From: UBA8752 sp042095055
GTDB taxonomy: Bacteria; Bacteroidota; Bacteroidia; Flavobacteriales_D; Sanyastnellaceae
Direction of reading: 5' to 3'
Length of the DNA: 64,000 nt
Assembly: GCA_042095055.1 (NCBI GenBank)
Contig: JBELBZ010000001.1
Coordinates: 158,201-222,200, forward strand
In this document: in pieces, positions 44,791 through 53,817 of the stretch
How positions within the stretch are numbered: position 1 is the stretch's first letter
How the letters are laid out: every line of letters starts with the position of its first letter
Program-made: the position numbers and the translations under genes
The notes under the pieces: model-generated
The model's input: only the letters and a program-made list of their open reading frames with translations
Told to the model about the DNA's origin: nothing
Database searches by the model: none

Positions 44791-44834
44791 CTTTGAGTTG
44801 CAAAAATAGGGCAAGGAAGTCCGAAATTGCCGTC

Positions 44835-45665
44835 ATGAATCGCACTTCCGGATTGTGGGGATGGTCTAAGTGGCCAATGGGCTGGAGTAGGCTGCGTAAA
44901 ACCAGTGCCCAGTCCCCATCGTTTTCAAGGTGTTTGAATGCGTGGAAAGAACTGTGCAAATCGCAGGATTTCAGTCGAATAAAGGGCGTTGAGCGCAAGT
45001 TGAGGAAGGGGGTTGAGCTGGTGGAGTGGCGCGATTTCGGGGCGGGGAGCCCTCCTGAAGGGAGGCCCAGAAAATCTTCGATCGCCAGCATAACCAAATC
45101 CGCTTCTTCGGACCCACGCAAAGGACATTGGCTCATGGCAGCATCGCGTGCAGCTGGACAAAGCGGCTCAGCACCCTTGCGCATACTGGAACTGGGAACT
45201 TGCTTGGGCTCTGGCGGTGATTACCTGCTTTCCGGGGCCCCAAAGGGGTCTTTCTACCTGGGCCTGGAGGGAAGTGCCGCTCTGGCGGATTGGACCCAGC
45301 GCCGGCTAGAATGGCATGCCGATGCGGGGGCTGATGTGCACATGCAAACAGGGCCTTTTGAGCGCACCTTACCGGCCTTGATTGCCTCCAAGATGACATT
45401 CGAAGTGGTGTTTTTGGACGGCTGTCATGAAGGCGAAGTGCTCTTGGGCCAATGGCGGGAAATCCAACCTCTGTTGTCGCCCGACTTCATTGTGGTGGTA
45501 GACGATATCCGATGGTCTGAAGACATGCATGCCGCCTGGCTTGGGTTGTGTTCGGAGCCGCAAGTGGCGGCCCTCGACATGTTTCGCATGGGAATATTGA
45601 TCCCCAACAGAGGGTCGGGGCTCAGCAGCGAAGCAGAGCGGGTGGCTTGGCATCAAAGGGCCTAA
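44835..45665 (+). CDS. Class I SAM-dependent methyltransferase
   Basis: 276 residues from ATG 44835. The N-terminal part ends in a segment (DFGAGSP ... RKSSIASITKSAS) like that of a Bacteroidota methyltransferase family that usually begins with HSPFV; here SPSFSR occupies that place. Motif I is ILELGTCLGSGGDYLL and the post-I acidic residue lies in YLGLEGS. A later strand reads FEVVFLDGCHEGEVLL, and FIVVVDDIRWSEDM follows. The target is unknown. It begins 44 nt after tRNA-Val (opposite strand) and precedes gpmI. Confidence 0.8.
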   Translation: MNRTSGLWGWSKWPMGWSRLRKTSAQSPSFSRCLNAWKELCKSQDFSRIKGVERKLRKGVELVEWRDFGAGSPPEGRPRKSSIASITKSASSDPRKGHWLMAASRAAGQSGSAPLRILELGTCLGSGGDYLLSGAPKGSFYLGLEGSAALADWTQRRLEWHADAGADVHMQTGPFERTLPALIASKMTFEVVFLDGCHEGEVLLGQWREIQPLLSPDFIVVVDDIRWSEDMHAAWLGLCSEPQVAALDMFRMGILIPNRGSGLSSEAERVAWHQRA

Positions 45666-45696
45666 ACGCTGGAAGTGCTTCCGCCTTCACAGGGGG

Positions 45697-45704
45697 TACC
45701 TTCG
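45697..45704 (+). promoter_or_regulatory. Putative -7 element of gpmI
   Basis: TACCTTCG followed by CGCCGCA and the ATG at 45712, a 7-nt gap. The TTCGCGCC core matches those before porV and the DUF4301 gene. Confidence 0.45.
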
Positions 45705-45711
45705 CGCCGCA

Positions 45712-47223
45712 ATGGATAAAACTGCTCTCATCATTCTCGATGGCTGGGGAATAGGTCAGCCCAACGAAAACAACGCCGTTCACATGGCCGACACTCCGTG
45801 TTTTGACGGGGTAATGTCGGACCATCCCCATGCGCGTTTGACCACCCACGGAGAGCAGGTTGGGTTGCCGGAGGGCCAGATGGGAAACAGCGAGGTGGGG
45901 CACCTCAATATTGGTGCAGGGCGCATTGTCTATCAGGATTTACTGCGCATTGACTTGGCGGTTTCCGATGGGTCAATGGCCACAGAGCCCACATTGCAAC
46001 AAGCCATGGCCGAGGCCAAATTGGAAGGGCGTCGGTTGCATTTGATGGGACTCGTGAGCAAGGGCGGCGTGCACAGCCAGCAAGAGCACCTGCACGCGTT
46101 GCTGCGCATTGCAGCCGATGCCGAAGTGCCTGATGTGGTGGTGCATGCCTTTACGGATGGCCGCGATACGGCCCCGAAATTGGGAGCGGGATACCTCGAG
46201 GAATTGGAAGCAGTGTGTCAGGAGACCGGCGCCGCGATTGCGACCGTTTGCGGCCGGTATTGGGCCATGGACCGCGACCGCAGGTGGGAGCGCATTGCGA
46301 AATCTTACAACGCCATGGTGCATGGCCAAGGGGAATCCTTTGACAATGCAGCGCTGGCGATGGAGGCCGCTTACAAAGCGGGAACCACGGACGAGTTTGT
46401 AGAGCCTGCCGTGATGGATGGGGTGGATGGATTGATGAGGCCGGGCGATGTCGTGTTGTGCTTCAATTTCCGCACAGACCGGTGCCGCCAAATCACAACG
46501 GCCTTGACCCAAGAGGCCTTTGAGGAACACGGCATGGCCCCCCTCGACCTGCATTACGTGACCATGACCAACTACGATGAGCGGTTCACAGGTGTCGAGG
46601 TGCTGTATGACAAGCCCAACCTCGAGATGACCTTGGGAGAGGCTGTATCGGCAGCTTCGGGCACCCAGTTGCGGTTGGCTGAGACTGAGAAATACCCGCA
46701 TGTGACCTTCTTTTTTAGCGGAGGCAGGGAACAAGAGTTTCCAGGAGAGAAGCGGGCTGTGGTGCCCTCACCCAAGGTGCCCACGTATGACCTCCAACCG
46801 ACCATGAGCGCGGCAGGTGTAGCAGACGCGGCCATAGACGCAATGTCCTCAGACGACAAGCCCGACTTTGTCTGTTTGAATTTTGCAAACCCAGACATGG
46901 TAGGCCACACAGGGGTATTTGAGGCCGTGGTGGCAGCATGTGAAGAGACCGACCGGCAGTTCTCACGGGTCCTCGAAGCAGGCCAGTTGTCAGGCTACCG
47001 TTTCGTGGTCATTGCCGATCATGGAAATGCGGAGTATGCCCGCAACGACGATGGCACACCGCACACTGCTCATACCACCAATTTGGTGCCCGTGGTGGTC
47101 ATTGAGCCCGAAGGGCGGTCAGTGCGGGACGGAATCCTCGCCGATGTGGCCCCTACGGTCTTGCACTTGATGGGAATTGACCCACCCAAAGAGATGACTG
47201 GCAGCAGCCTGTTGAGCGCCTGA
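45712..47223 (+). CDS. gpmI: 2,3-bisphosphoglycerate-independent phosphoglycerate mutase
   Basis: 503 residues, the usual size. It interconverts 3- and 2-phosphoglycerate. The alkaline-phosphatase-type metal site starts LIILDGWGIG, the phospho-serine is S60 in MGNSEVGHLNIGAG, and the second metal cluster is DIGNAD-like VVIADHGNAEY plus TAHTTNLVPVVV. Catalytic-domain motifs HAFTDGRDTAP and NFRTDRCRQI are intact. It ends 17 nt before the convergent T9SS protein gene. Confidence 0.96.
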   Translation: MDKTALIILDGWGIGQPNENNAVHMADTPCFDGVMSDHPHARLTTHGEQVGLPEGQMGNSEVGHLNIGAGRIVYQDLLRIDLAVSDGSMATEPTLQQAMAEAKLEGRRLHLMGLVSKGGVHSQQEHLHALLRIAADAEVPDVVVHAFTDGRDTAPKLGAGYLEELEAVCQETGAAIATVCGRYWAMDRDRRWERIAKSYNAMVHGQGESFDNAALAMEAAYKAGTTDEFVEPAVMDGVDGLMRPGDVVLCFNFRTDRCRQITTALTQEAFEEHGMAPLDLHYVTMTNYDERFTGVEVLYDKPNLEMTLGEAVSAASGTQLRLAETEKYPHVTFFFSGGREQEFPGEKRAVVPSPKVPTYDLQPTMSAAGVADAAIDAMSSDDKPDFVCLNFANPDMVGHTGVFEAVVAACEETDRQFSRVLEAGQLSGYRFVVIADHGNAEYARNDDGTPHTAHTTNLVPVVVIEPEGRSVRDGILADVAPTVLHLMGIDPPKEMTGSSLLSA

Positions 47224-47240
47224 ACGGACGCCCTTGGCCG

Positions 47241-49382
47241 TTACTGTCGTTCCCTTAGGATTTGCACGGTGCCGCGAAAGCTCGTGCCGTCATTGCGGTC
47301 AAAAATGTAATAGTAGGTTCCGTCGGCAGCACCGTCTCCATCCCAAGGAGAGTCGTAGTTCGCATCGAAGAAAACTTCACCGCCCCAGCGGTTGAAGATG
47401 CGCATGCTGCTCCCAGGGTACCCTTCAATTCCTTCAATCACGAACCGGTCGTTCTCCCCATCGTTGTTGGGGGTGAAAATGTTCGGGATGATGGTTTCGC
47501 AGGCCTCTGCTGTCACATCCACATTGGTCGTGTTGCCGCATTCGTCCTCGACGACCACCGTTACCGTGGCGTTTCCACCGCCCACATACATGCTGCCCGT
47601 CCCATTGGTGAACACCACATTGGAGTCTGTTTCGGCGGTCAAAGGCACGCCATCGAGTCCTGAAAACGTATAGAGGAAGGTGCCACCTTCTACCCCCAGA
47701 ACCCCTTGCTGAAAGAGACAGAAGGTGACATCCTCGCTGAGGATGGGGTTGTAGGTGGGCACCAGCACGGTCCAATTGGCTTCATCGGTTTGTCCGCAGG
47801 CATCCTCGGCGTTCACCGTAAAAGTCTCGTTGGTGCTGGGACTGACGTTGGCATTGCCGCCATTGGAGTCGTCCACATTGCCGGACCAATCCCAATTCAC
47901 CGTACCGCTTCCAGACACCACATTGGTGCTCAAGGCGACGGGATCTCCGGGACAGTAGGGGTCGTTGTCCTGCACAATTTCGACGTCCAGTGGCGTCGGA
48001 TTGACCAGATCAATGGGCACAATGGTAGAGTCCCCGCAGACATCCGTGACGGTCAAGAATATGGTGGTGGGATCAAGCTCCTCGTACTCGATCGAGGCCG
48101 TGGTATCTCCCGTGCTCCAGAGAAAACCGAATGGGGCATACCCCTGTGTGACGGCGGCCGAAATCTGAACGGGAGGGCACAGTGCGACCTCATCGGGCAC
48201 CTGCACCAAGAGCGGATCAGGATCCTGAATCACCAGCGTGGCTGCGACGAGGGTAGAGTCTCCGCACAGGTTGACATAGAGGTATTCCAAGGTGACCGTC
48301 TCCGGTCCTTCTGCTATGCCGTCTGCAAACACATCCAATGGGATTTGCTGCTCGTTTTGGCCGATTTCAAAAATGATGCTCGTATCCAATGCAGCGAAGT
48401 CGACCCCTTCTTCTGCGGTGCCGTATACGAAGATGTCCAGGGTGTCGATGACATTGGTGACCGGACGAATGACAGTAAAGGCCGCTTCATTGCACCCTTC
48501 GACCACAACCGTATCGCCCAAGAAAACAGGGGAGTCACCAATGCTGGCAGAGGCCTCAATCGTGGCGCCGTTGGATTGGAAGGAGCCGGATTCCAGAATC
48601 ACAATGGATTCCAGAGCGGTATCGGAGCCGTCGGCAATGGCCAGTCGGATGTGATACGTCTCTCCACAAATGACCGCGCTCTTTGCGGTCATGAGCACGG
48701 TGTAACCATTTTGGCACAGGACAGAATTCGGGTTGTTGTTGATGTAGAATTCTGAGTTGGTCACATTGTTGACCGAGCTGATTGTGATGGGCAATTGGGG
48801 GTCGGAATCGGGGACCTCTGCGAGGTTGATGGCATCGTTGGCATAGGGACCGTCTATTCCGGGACCATCCAAGAAGAATCCAAAAATGTCGTTGTACTGA
48901 GTGTTGACATAGGTGAGGTATTCGTCTGAGCCAAAGACATAATTGAAGCTGATGGAGTCGCCTGTCGCCTCAAAATCAAACTCTATGGCGCAGATGTCAT
49001 TGACGGAACTCACCGAGAAGTTTTGTCCAATGAGACCGGGGACGCTGTTGGCGATGTTGAGCAGGTCTACATCTCCTGACACTTCCCCATTGCTAATTTG
49101 GTCTTCTTGGCACCCCATGTTGATGTTGGCGGGGTTGGTGGCGACCTCGGTGCTGAGAATCAGCCCTTCTGTAATGGGGAACTCTCCTGGGGTAAAGCCC
49201 AAAATATGACCGATTTGGACGGGACTTCCCGTGAGTTGGATGTTGCTCGCTTCGACGCCCTCTCCGAGCAGAATGTCATTGACATAGGATTCTACAGTCA
49301 GCGTGCTGTTCACTTGGACCTGGGCATGAACCAAGGCACAAGGCACCAGAAAAAGCAGAACCAAAAGAAGACGGAAGCGCAT
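47241..49382 (-). CDS. T9SS type B secreted protein with choice-of-anchor L domain
   Basis: 713 residues. Signal peptide MRFRLLLVLLFLVPCALVHA. The N-terminal part (about 25-290) is a choice-of-anchor L domain: SVNDICAIEFDFEATGDSIS, VFGSDEYLTYV and NDIFGFFLDGPGI. A central region of Ig/PKD-like beta domains with paired Cys follows. The C-terminus is the gliding-motility-associated (type B) signal, IPNIFTPNNDGENDRFVIEG then MRIFNRWGG and a final GTVQILRERQ. It should be exported by T9SS and anchored or released at the surface; adhesion is a likely role. Confidence 0.9.
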   Translation of the reverse strand: MRFRLLLVLLFLVPCALVHAQVQVNSTLTVESYVNDILLGEGVEASNIQLTGSPVQIGHILGFTPGEFPITEGLILSTEVATNPANINMGCQEDQISNGEVSGDVDLLNIANSVPGLIGQNFSVSSVNDICAIEFDFEATGDSISFNYVFGSDEYLTYVNTQYNDIFGFFLDGPGIDGPYANDAINLAEVPDSDPQLPITISSVNNVTNSEFYINNNPNSVLCQNGYTVLMTAKSAVICGETYHIRLAIADGSDTALESIVILESGSFQSNGATIEASASIGDSPVFLGDTVVVEGCNEAAFTVIRPVTNVIDTLDIFVYGTAEEGVDFAALDTSIIFEIGQNEQQIPLDVFADGIAEGPETVTLEYLYVNLCGDSTLVAATLVIQDPDPLLVQVPDEVALCPPVQISAAVTQGYAPFGFLWSTGDTTASIEYEELDPTTIFLTVTDVCGDSTIVPIDLVNPTPLDVEIVQDNDPYCPGDPVALSTNVVSGSGTVNWDWSGNVDDSNGGNANVSPSTNETFTVNAEDACGQTDEANWTVLVPTYNPILSEDVTFCLFQQGVLGVEGGTFLYTFSGLDGVPLTAETDSNVVFTNGTGSMYVGGGNATVTVVVEDECGNTTNVDVTAEACETIIPNIFTPNNDGENDRFVIEGIEGYPGSSMRIFNRWGGEVFFDANYDSPWDGDGAADGTYYYIFDRNDGTSFRGTVQILRERQ

Positions 49383-49506
49383 GTGCAGGGGATTGGTGAA
49401 TGCGGTGCAACGTTCGAACGGTAAATTAAAGGCTTATTCATTTTTATCCTGATGAACGGGCGCGTGCGGGGGAGAAAGACCGGTGCATGTGCCTTTTCTT
49501 TGGGTC

Positions 49507-50205
49507 ATGCCAGCTTTGATTCGGGTGCAAGACGTGTGGAAGACTTACCAGGTGGGGGATCAGCAGGTTCATGCCCTGAGGGGGTTGTCATTGGACGTCG
49601 AGAAAGGAGAGTATACCGCATTGATGGGGCCCTCCGGATCGGGAAAGTCCACGCTGATGAACATGCTGGGCTGCTTGGACACCCCTACCTCAGGCAAGTA
49701 CCACCTCGCAGGAGAGGATGTGGGGACGCTGGACGACGACGCTTTGGCCGACATCCGGAACCGCCGAATAGGGTTTGTTTTTCAAACTTTCAACCTCATG
49801 CCGCGGTATACCGCGCTCGAAAATGTGGCGCTTCCAATGGTCTATGCGGGACTGGGGGCCGCAGAACGCACCGCCCGGGCCCAAGAGGTGCTGCATCAGG
49901 TGGGGCTCGGAGACCGCATGGACCACCGGCCCAACGAATTGTCCGGGGGTCAGCGCCAAAGGGTGGCCGTCGCCCGGGCTTTGGTGAACCGCCCTGATTT
50001 ATTGCTGGCAGACGAACCTACGGGCAATTTGGACACCAAGACCTCCATCGAAATCATGGCCCTTTTTGAGGAAATCCATGCGGCGGGAAACACCGTGATC
50101 ATCGTGACCCACGAGGAGGACATTGCTGCCCATACCCACCGCATCGTGCGCCTCCGAGACGGCGTGGTTTCAAACGACGAGCAGCAACGCACTGTAAAGG
50201 CGTGA
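49507..50205 (+). CDS. ABC transporter ATP-binding protein (LolD/MacB-like)
   Basis: 232 residues from ATG 49507; an in-frame upstream ATG at 49483 is less likely. Walker A GPSGSGKST, Q-loop QTFNLMPRYTALENV, signature LSGGQRQRVAVARAL, Walker B LLLADEPTGNLD and H-loop VTHEED are complete. The LNMLG...PTSG pattern and the QTFNLMP loop put it in the LolD/MacB/FtsE-like group that drives extraction of lipoproteins or substrates across the periplasm. The permease is not in the neighbourhood. It is followed by asnS after 73 nt. Confidence 0.85.
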   Translation: MPALIRVQDVWKTYQVGDQQVHALRGLSLDVEKGEYTALMGPSGSGKSTLMNMLGCLDTPTSGKYHLAGEDVGTLDDDALADIRNRRIGFVFQTFNLMPRYTALENVALPMVYAGLGAAERTARAQEVLHQVGLGDRMDHRPNELSGGQRQRVAVARALVNRPDLLLADEPTGNLDTKTSIEIMALFEEIHAAGNTVIIVTHEEDIAAHTHRIVRLRDGVVSNDEQQRTVKA

Positions 50206-50278
50206 ATCGCCGCATCTTTGCAATGCAGCCGGAAGACTTCCGGAAAACAACGATAGCAGTTCTTCAAAAGACGCCAAA

Positions 50279-51709
50279 GTGAAGCGCCATACGATTTCCC
50301 AATTGCTCGACACCACCCTCGCCGGTGAGGAAGTGACCGTATGTGGATGGGTCCGGACTTTCCGGAATGACCAGTTCCTTTCCATCAACGACGGATCGAG
50401 TTTGTCCAATCTGCAGTTGGTCGTCGACCGCGACAACACCGATGAGTCCCTGAGAAAGCGCCTCACAACGGGGGCCGCCATTTCGGCCGTAGGCACCTTG
50501 ATCGAAAGCCAGGGCAAGGGACAGGCTACGGAAGTAGAGGTCAAAACGCTGGAGGTCCTCGGCGATGCCGATCCGGAGGTGTACCCCATTCAGATGAAGC
50601 GGCATACCATGGAGTTTCTGCGGGAGAAGGCCCATCTGCGTTTCCGCACGAGCACCTTCAATGCGGTGTTCCGCCTGCGCCACGGCTTGCAGTTTGCCAT
50701 TCACGAGTACTTCAATCAGAATGGGTTCAACATGCTGCACACCCCGATCGTGACGGGAAGTGATGCCGAAGGTGCCGGTGAGATGTTTCAGGTGACCACC
50801 TTGGACCTCAATGATGTGCCACGCACTGAAGACGGCGCTGTAGACCATGGGGCCGATTTCTTTGGAAAAGCGGCCAACCTCACGGTAAGCGGCCAACTTG
50901 AAGCCGAGTTGGGGGCGATGGCTTTGGGCAAGGTGTACACCTTTGGTCCCACCTTCCGCGCTGAGAACAGCAACACTTCGCGCCACCTCGCCGAGTTCTG
51001 GATGATTGAGCCCGAGGTGGCCTTCAACGACCTCGATGACAACATGGACCTCGCGGAGGATTGCCTCCGTTTTGTCCTGGAGCGGATCCTGGAACGCTAC
51101 CCCTCTGAACTCGAATTCCTCGCCAAGCGCGAGGCCGATGCGGAAAAGCAGCTGCCTGCTGACCAACGCAATGAAATGGGGCTCATCGAGCGCCTGCGTT
51201 TCGTGACAGAAAATCCCTTTATCCGCATCACCTACACCGAAGCGATTGACCTGCTCCGGAACTCCAAGCCGTATAAAAAGAAGAAGTTCAAGTACCCGGT
51301 GGAGTGGGGTGTGGATTTGCAGAGTGAGCACGAGCGCTGGCTGGTCGAGAAGAAGTTCAATCAGCCTGTGATTTTGACCGATTACCCTGCCGAAATCAAG
51401 GCCTTCTACATGCGTGCCAACGACGACGGCAAGACCGTGGCTGCGATGGATGTGCTGGTTCCTGGGATTGGAGAGCTCGTGGGCGGCAGCCAGCGTGAGG
51501 AGCGTTTGGACCGGCTGCAACAGAAGTGCGCGGACTTCAACATCCCAGAAGACCACGTTTGGTGGTATCTGGATACCCGGCGTTTCGGCACGGCACCCCA
51601 TGCGGGTTTTGGCCTCGGATTCGAGCGCTTGGTGATGTTTGCTACAGGCATGACCAACATCCGCGACGTGATTCCATTTCCTCGGACGCCACTGAACGCG
51701 GAATTCTGA
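50279..51709 (+). CDS. asnS: Asparaginyl-tRNA synthetase
   Basis: 476 residues starting with GTG at 50279 (MKRHTISQLLD); no in-frame ATG lies close upstream. The N-terminal OB domain (about 15-105) is followed by the class II core with motif 2 FGPTFRAENSNTSRHLAEFW and motif 3 GFGLGFERLVMFATG. AsnS rather than AspS is indicated by the length and by RRFGTAPHAGFG. Internal loop KKKKFKYPVEWGVDLQ is as in Bacteroidota AsnS. Confidence 0.95.
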   Translation: MKRHTISQLLDTTLAGEEVTVCGWVRTFRNDQFLSINDGSSLSNLQLVVDRDNTDESLRKRLTTGAAISAVGTLIESQGKGQATEVEVKTLEVLGDADPEVYPIQMKRHTMEFLREKAHLRFRTSTFNAVFRLRHGLQFAIHEYFNQNGFNMLHTPIVTGSDAEGAGEMFQVTTLDLNDVPRTEDGAVDHGADFFGKAANLTVSGQLEAELGAMALGKVYTFGPTFRAENSNTSRHLAEFWMIEPEVAFNDLDDNMDLAEDCLRFVLERILERYPSELEFLAKREADAEKQLPADQRNEMGLIERLRFVTENPFIRITYTEAIDLLRNSKPYKKKKFKYPVEWGVDLQSEHERWLVEKKFNQPVILTDYPAEIKAFYMRANDDGKTVAAMDVLVPGIGELVGGSQREERLDRLQQKCADFNIPEDHVWWYLDTRRFGTAPHAGFGLGFERLVMFATGMTNIRDVIPFPRTPLNAEF

Positions 51710-51745
51710 ATACGCTGCCGGGCTCCGCCGGCGTTATCCCTTTAT

Positions 51746-53200
51746 ATGCTCAAGCAAAGCCTACAACAAAAGCTCCAGCAGAAACTGAGTCCCCAGCAGA
51801 TTCAGTTGATGAAGCTGTTGCAGGTGCCCACATTGGAGCTCGAAGCGCGCATCAAAGAAGAGCTGGAGGCCAATCCCGCTTTGGAGGAGGGGCGCGATGA
51901 AGAGTCACAAGTGGATACAGCAGACGGTTTGGATGATGACCGCGGTGAAACCCGCGATGATTTTGACTTTGACGCTTACCTGGACGATCCTACGCCAGGG
52001 TACCGGTATGCGGTCAACAACCACGCCGAACACGAGGACCGAGATACCGCTTTTGGGGCTGGGGAGACGTTTTCGGACCGCCTTTCTGCACAGGTAGGGC
52101 TGCAACCCGTGACAGACCGGCAGCGCATGCTGGCCGCTTTCTTGATCGGCAACTTGGATGAAGCGGGTTACCTGAGGCGCGACCTCTATGCGATTTCTTC
52201 TGACCTCGCTTTTGGCCAAGGGGTGGAGGTGACCGAGGAGGAATTGGAGGACATTCTGACCATCGTTCAGCGTTTGGATCCTGCGGGTGTCGGAGCACGT
52301 GACCTCAGAGAGTGTTTGGTGCTGCAGCTCGAGCGCAAATTGGAAGTGGCCGGAGCAGATGGGCGCGAAGGATTGGCATTGGCCAAGCGGATATTGGACG
52401 AGCAGTTCGATGCTTTTACCAAAAAGCACTATGACAAGCTGGTGGCCCGGCTGGATGTGGGGGAAGATGCCCTGCGCTCTGCCATGGCTGAGATCACCCG
52501 ATTGAACCCCAAACCAGGCAATTCAGGCGCAGACAGCTCCCGTCCCATTCAAGCTGTGGTCCCTGATTTCCACGTTGCAGTAGAGGGGGACGAGCTCAGG
52601 CTTCAAATCAATGGGCGCAATGCCCCTGAACTGAAGGTCTCGAACGAATACCGGGACATGATGCAGGGCTATGCGGCTTCCAAGTCCCCTGACCGGGCCC
52701 AAAAGGAGGCCATCACCTTTGTGAAGCGCAAAGTGGATGCGGCCAAGTGGTTCATCGATGCCATCAAACAGCGGCAAAACACCTTGCGGGTGACCATGCA
52801 AGCCATCCTGCATTTGCAAGAGGCGTATTTCCTCACGGGCGATGAGACGCAGCTCCGCCCCATGATCCTCAAAGACATCGCAGACCGCATCAACATGGAC
52901 ATCAGCACGGTGTCACGGGTGGCCAATTCAAAGTATGTCCAAACCCCGTACGGCACCTTCTTGCTCAAGTCGCTGTTCAGCGAATCTCTGACCACCGAGA
53001 GCGGAGAAGAGGTGTCCACGCGGGAGGTCAAAAAAATCTTGGAAGAAGCCGTTGATGCAGAAGACAAGCGCAAGCCGCTGAGCGATGAGAAGCTGATGAA
53101 TGTCCTGCAGGACAAGGGTTACCGCATCGCCCGAAGGACAGTGGCGAAGTACCGTGAACAGCTGGGCATTCCTGTGGCCCGATTGCGCAAAGAGCTCTGA
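51746..53200 (+). CDS. rpoN: RNA polymerase sigma-54 factor
   Basis: 484 residues. Region I starts LKQSLQQKLQQKLSPQQIQLMKLLQVPTLELE, the activator-interacting Gln/Leu-rich helix. An acidic region II follows, then the core-binding domain and the helix-turn-helix, ending in the RpoN box IARRTVAKYREQLGIPVA. It recognises -24/-12 promoters and needs an AAA+ activator, none of which is in this window. The TGA overlaps the ATG of the PAP2 gene by one base. Confidence 0.95.
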   Translation: MLKQSLQQKLQQKLSPQQIQLMKLLQVPTLELEARIKEELEANPALEEGRDEESQVDTADGLDDDRGETRDDFDFDAYLDDPTPGYRYAVNNHAEHEDRDTAFGAGETFSDRLSAQVGLQPVTDRQRMLAAFLIGNLDEAGYLRRDLYAISSDLAFGQGVEVTEEELEDILTIVQRLDPAGVGARDLRECLVLQLERKLEVAGADGREGLALAKRILDEQFDAFTKKHYDKLVARLDVGEDALRSAMAEITRLNPKPGNSGADSSRPIQAVVPDFHVAVEGDELRLQINGRNAPELKVSNEYRDMMQGYAASKSPDRAQKEAITFVKRKVDAAKWFIDAIKQRQNTLRVTMQAILHLQEAYFLTGDETQLRPMILKDIADRINMDISTVSRVANSKYVQTPYGTFLLKSLFSESLTTESGEEVSTREVKKILEEAVDAEDKRKPLSDEKLMNVLQDKGYRIARRTVAKYREQLGIPVARLRKEL

Positions 53201-53814
53201 TGAGGTCTTTGGCACTGGTGGTTTCATACGTATTGCATCCTTTGTGGGTGCCCCTTTTTCTGTTTTTGCTGCTGTGGTCGGTGGATCCTTGGCTGAGGCT
53301 GCAGCCGGCCATGATGATCTATGTCACTTCCATTTTGGTGATCAACGCCGTGGCCCCGGCCATTTCCATTTATGCCTTGCACCGGCGCGGGGCGCTGAGT
53401 GACCTCGAAGCTTCGCAGCGCAGTGAGCGGACCATTCCCTTTATCGTGGTGATGTTTTATCAAATGCTGGGCTATTATGCCTTGACCCGGCCCGGTGTGT
53501 TTCTTCCCTCGGAAGTGTTGGCACTGGTCTTGGCCATGATAGGGTCCTTGGCCATCGCCATGGTGCTGACGCGGTGGATCAAGGTGAGCATGCACCTGCT
53601 GGCCCAAGGGGGCGCTTTGGGTGCCCTGTGGTCCTTCAATATGTTGCACGATCTGGGACTGGGTGGGTCCTTGCCCATTGGGTTTGCAGTCGCAGGCTTG
53701 GTGGGCTGGTCCCGTATGCGCTTGGGTGTGCACACACCGAGGGAATTGGCGCTGGGCTTCTTGCTCGGGTTTGCCGTGGTGCGGTCTTTTATCGAATGGG
53801 GCGGCGTCCTTTGA
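53200..53814 (+). CDS. PAP2-family membrane phosphatase-like protein
   Basis: 204 residues with about six hydrophobic segments. The C-terminal region GWSRMRLGVHTPRELALGFLLG resembles the final PAP2 motif (SR...H..E), but the earlier KxxxxxxRP and SGH motifs are weak: only SQRSERTIPF can be placed near the first. It may be a catalytically altered lipid phosphatase or a transporter-like relative. It is translationally coupled to rpoN and ends 3 nt before the convergent galE. Confidence 0.6.
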   Translation: MRSLALVVSYVLHPLWVPLFLFLLLWSVDPWLRLQPAMMIYVTSILVINAVAPAISIYALHRRGALSDLEASQRSERTIPFIVVMFYQMLGYYALTRPGVFLPSEVLALVLAMIGSLAIAMVLTRWIKVSMHLLAQGGALGALWSFNMLHDLGLGGSLPIGFAVAGLVGWSRMRLGVHTPRELALGFLLGFAVVRSFIEWGGVL

Positions 53815-53817
53815 GCT

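Noticed and set aside
44519..45184. 221-residue minus-strand frame spanning tRNA-Val
   Set aside because: It runs through the tRNA and overlaps the methyltransferase in the opposite strand; no domain is seen.
47706..48755. 349-residue plus-strand frame inside the T9SS type B gene
   Set aside because: The minus-strand gene has a signal peptide, choice-of-anchor L domain and type B terminus; the plus frame has none.
50264..51601. 445-residue minus-strand frame opposite asnS
   Set aside because: asnS class II motifs are complete; the other frame has no recognisable domain or start context.
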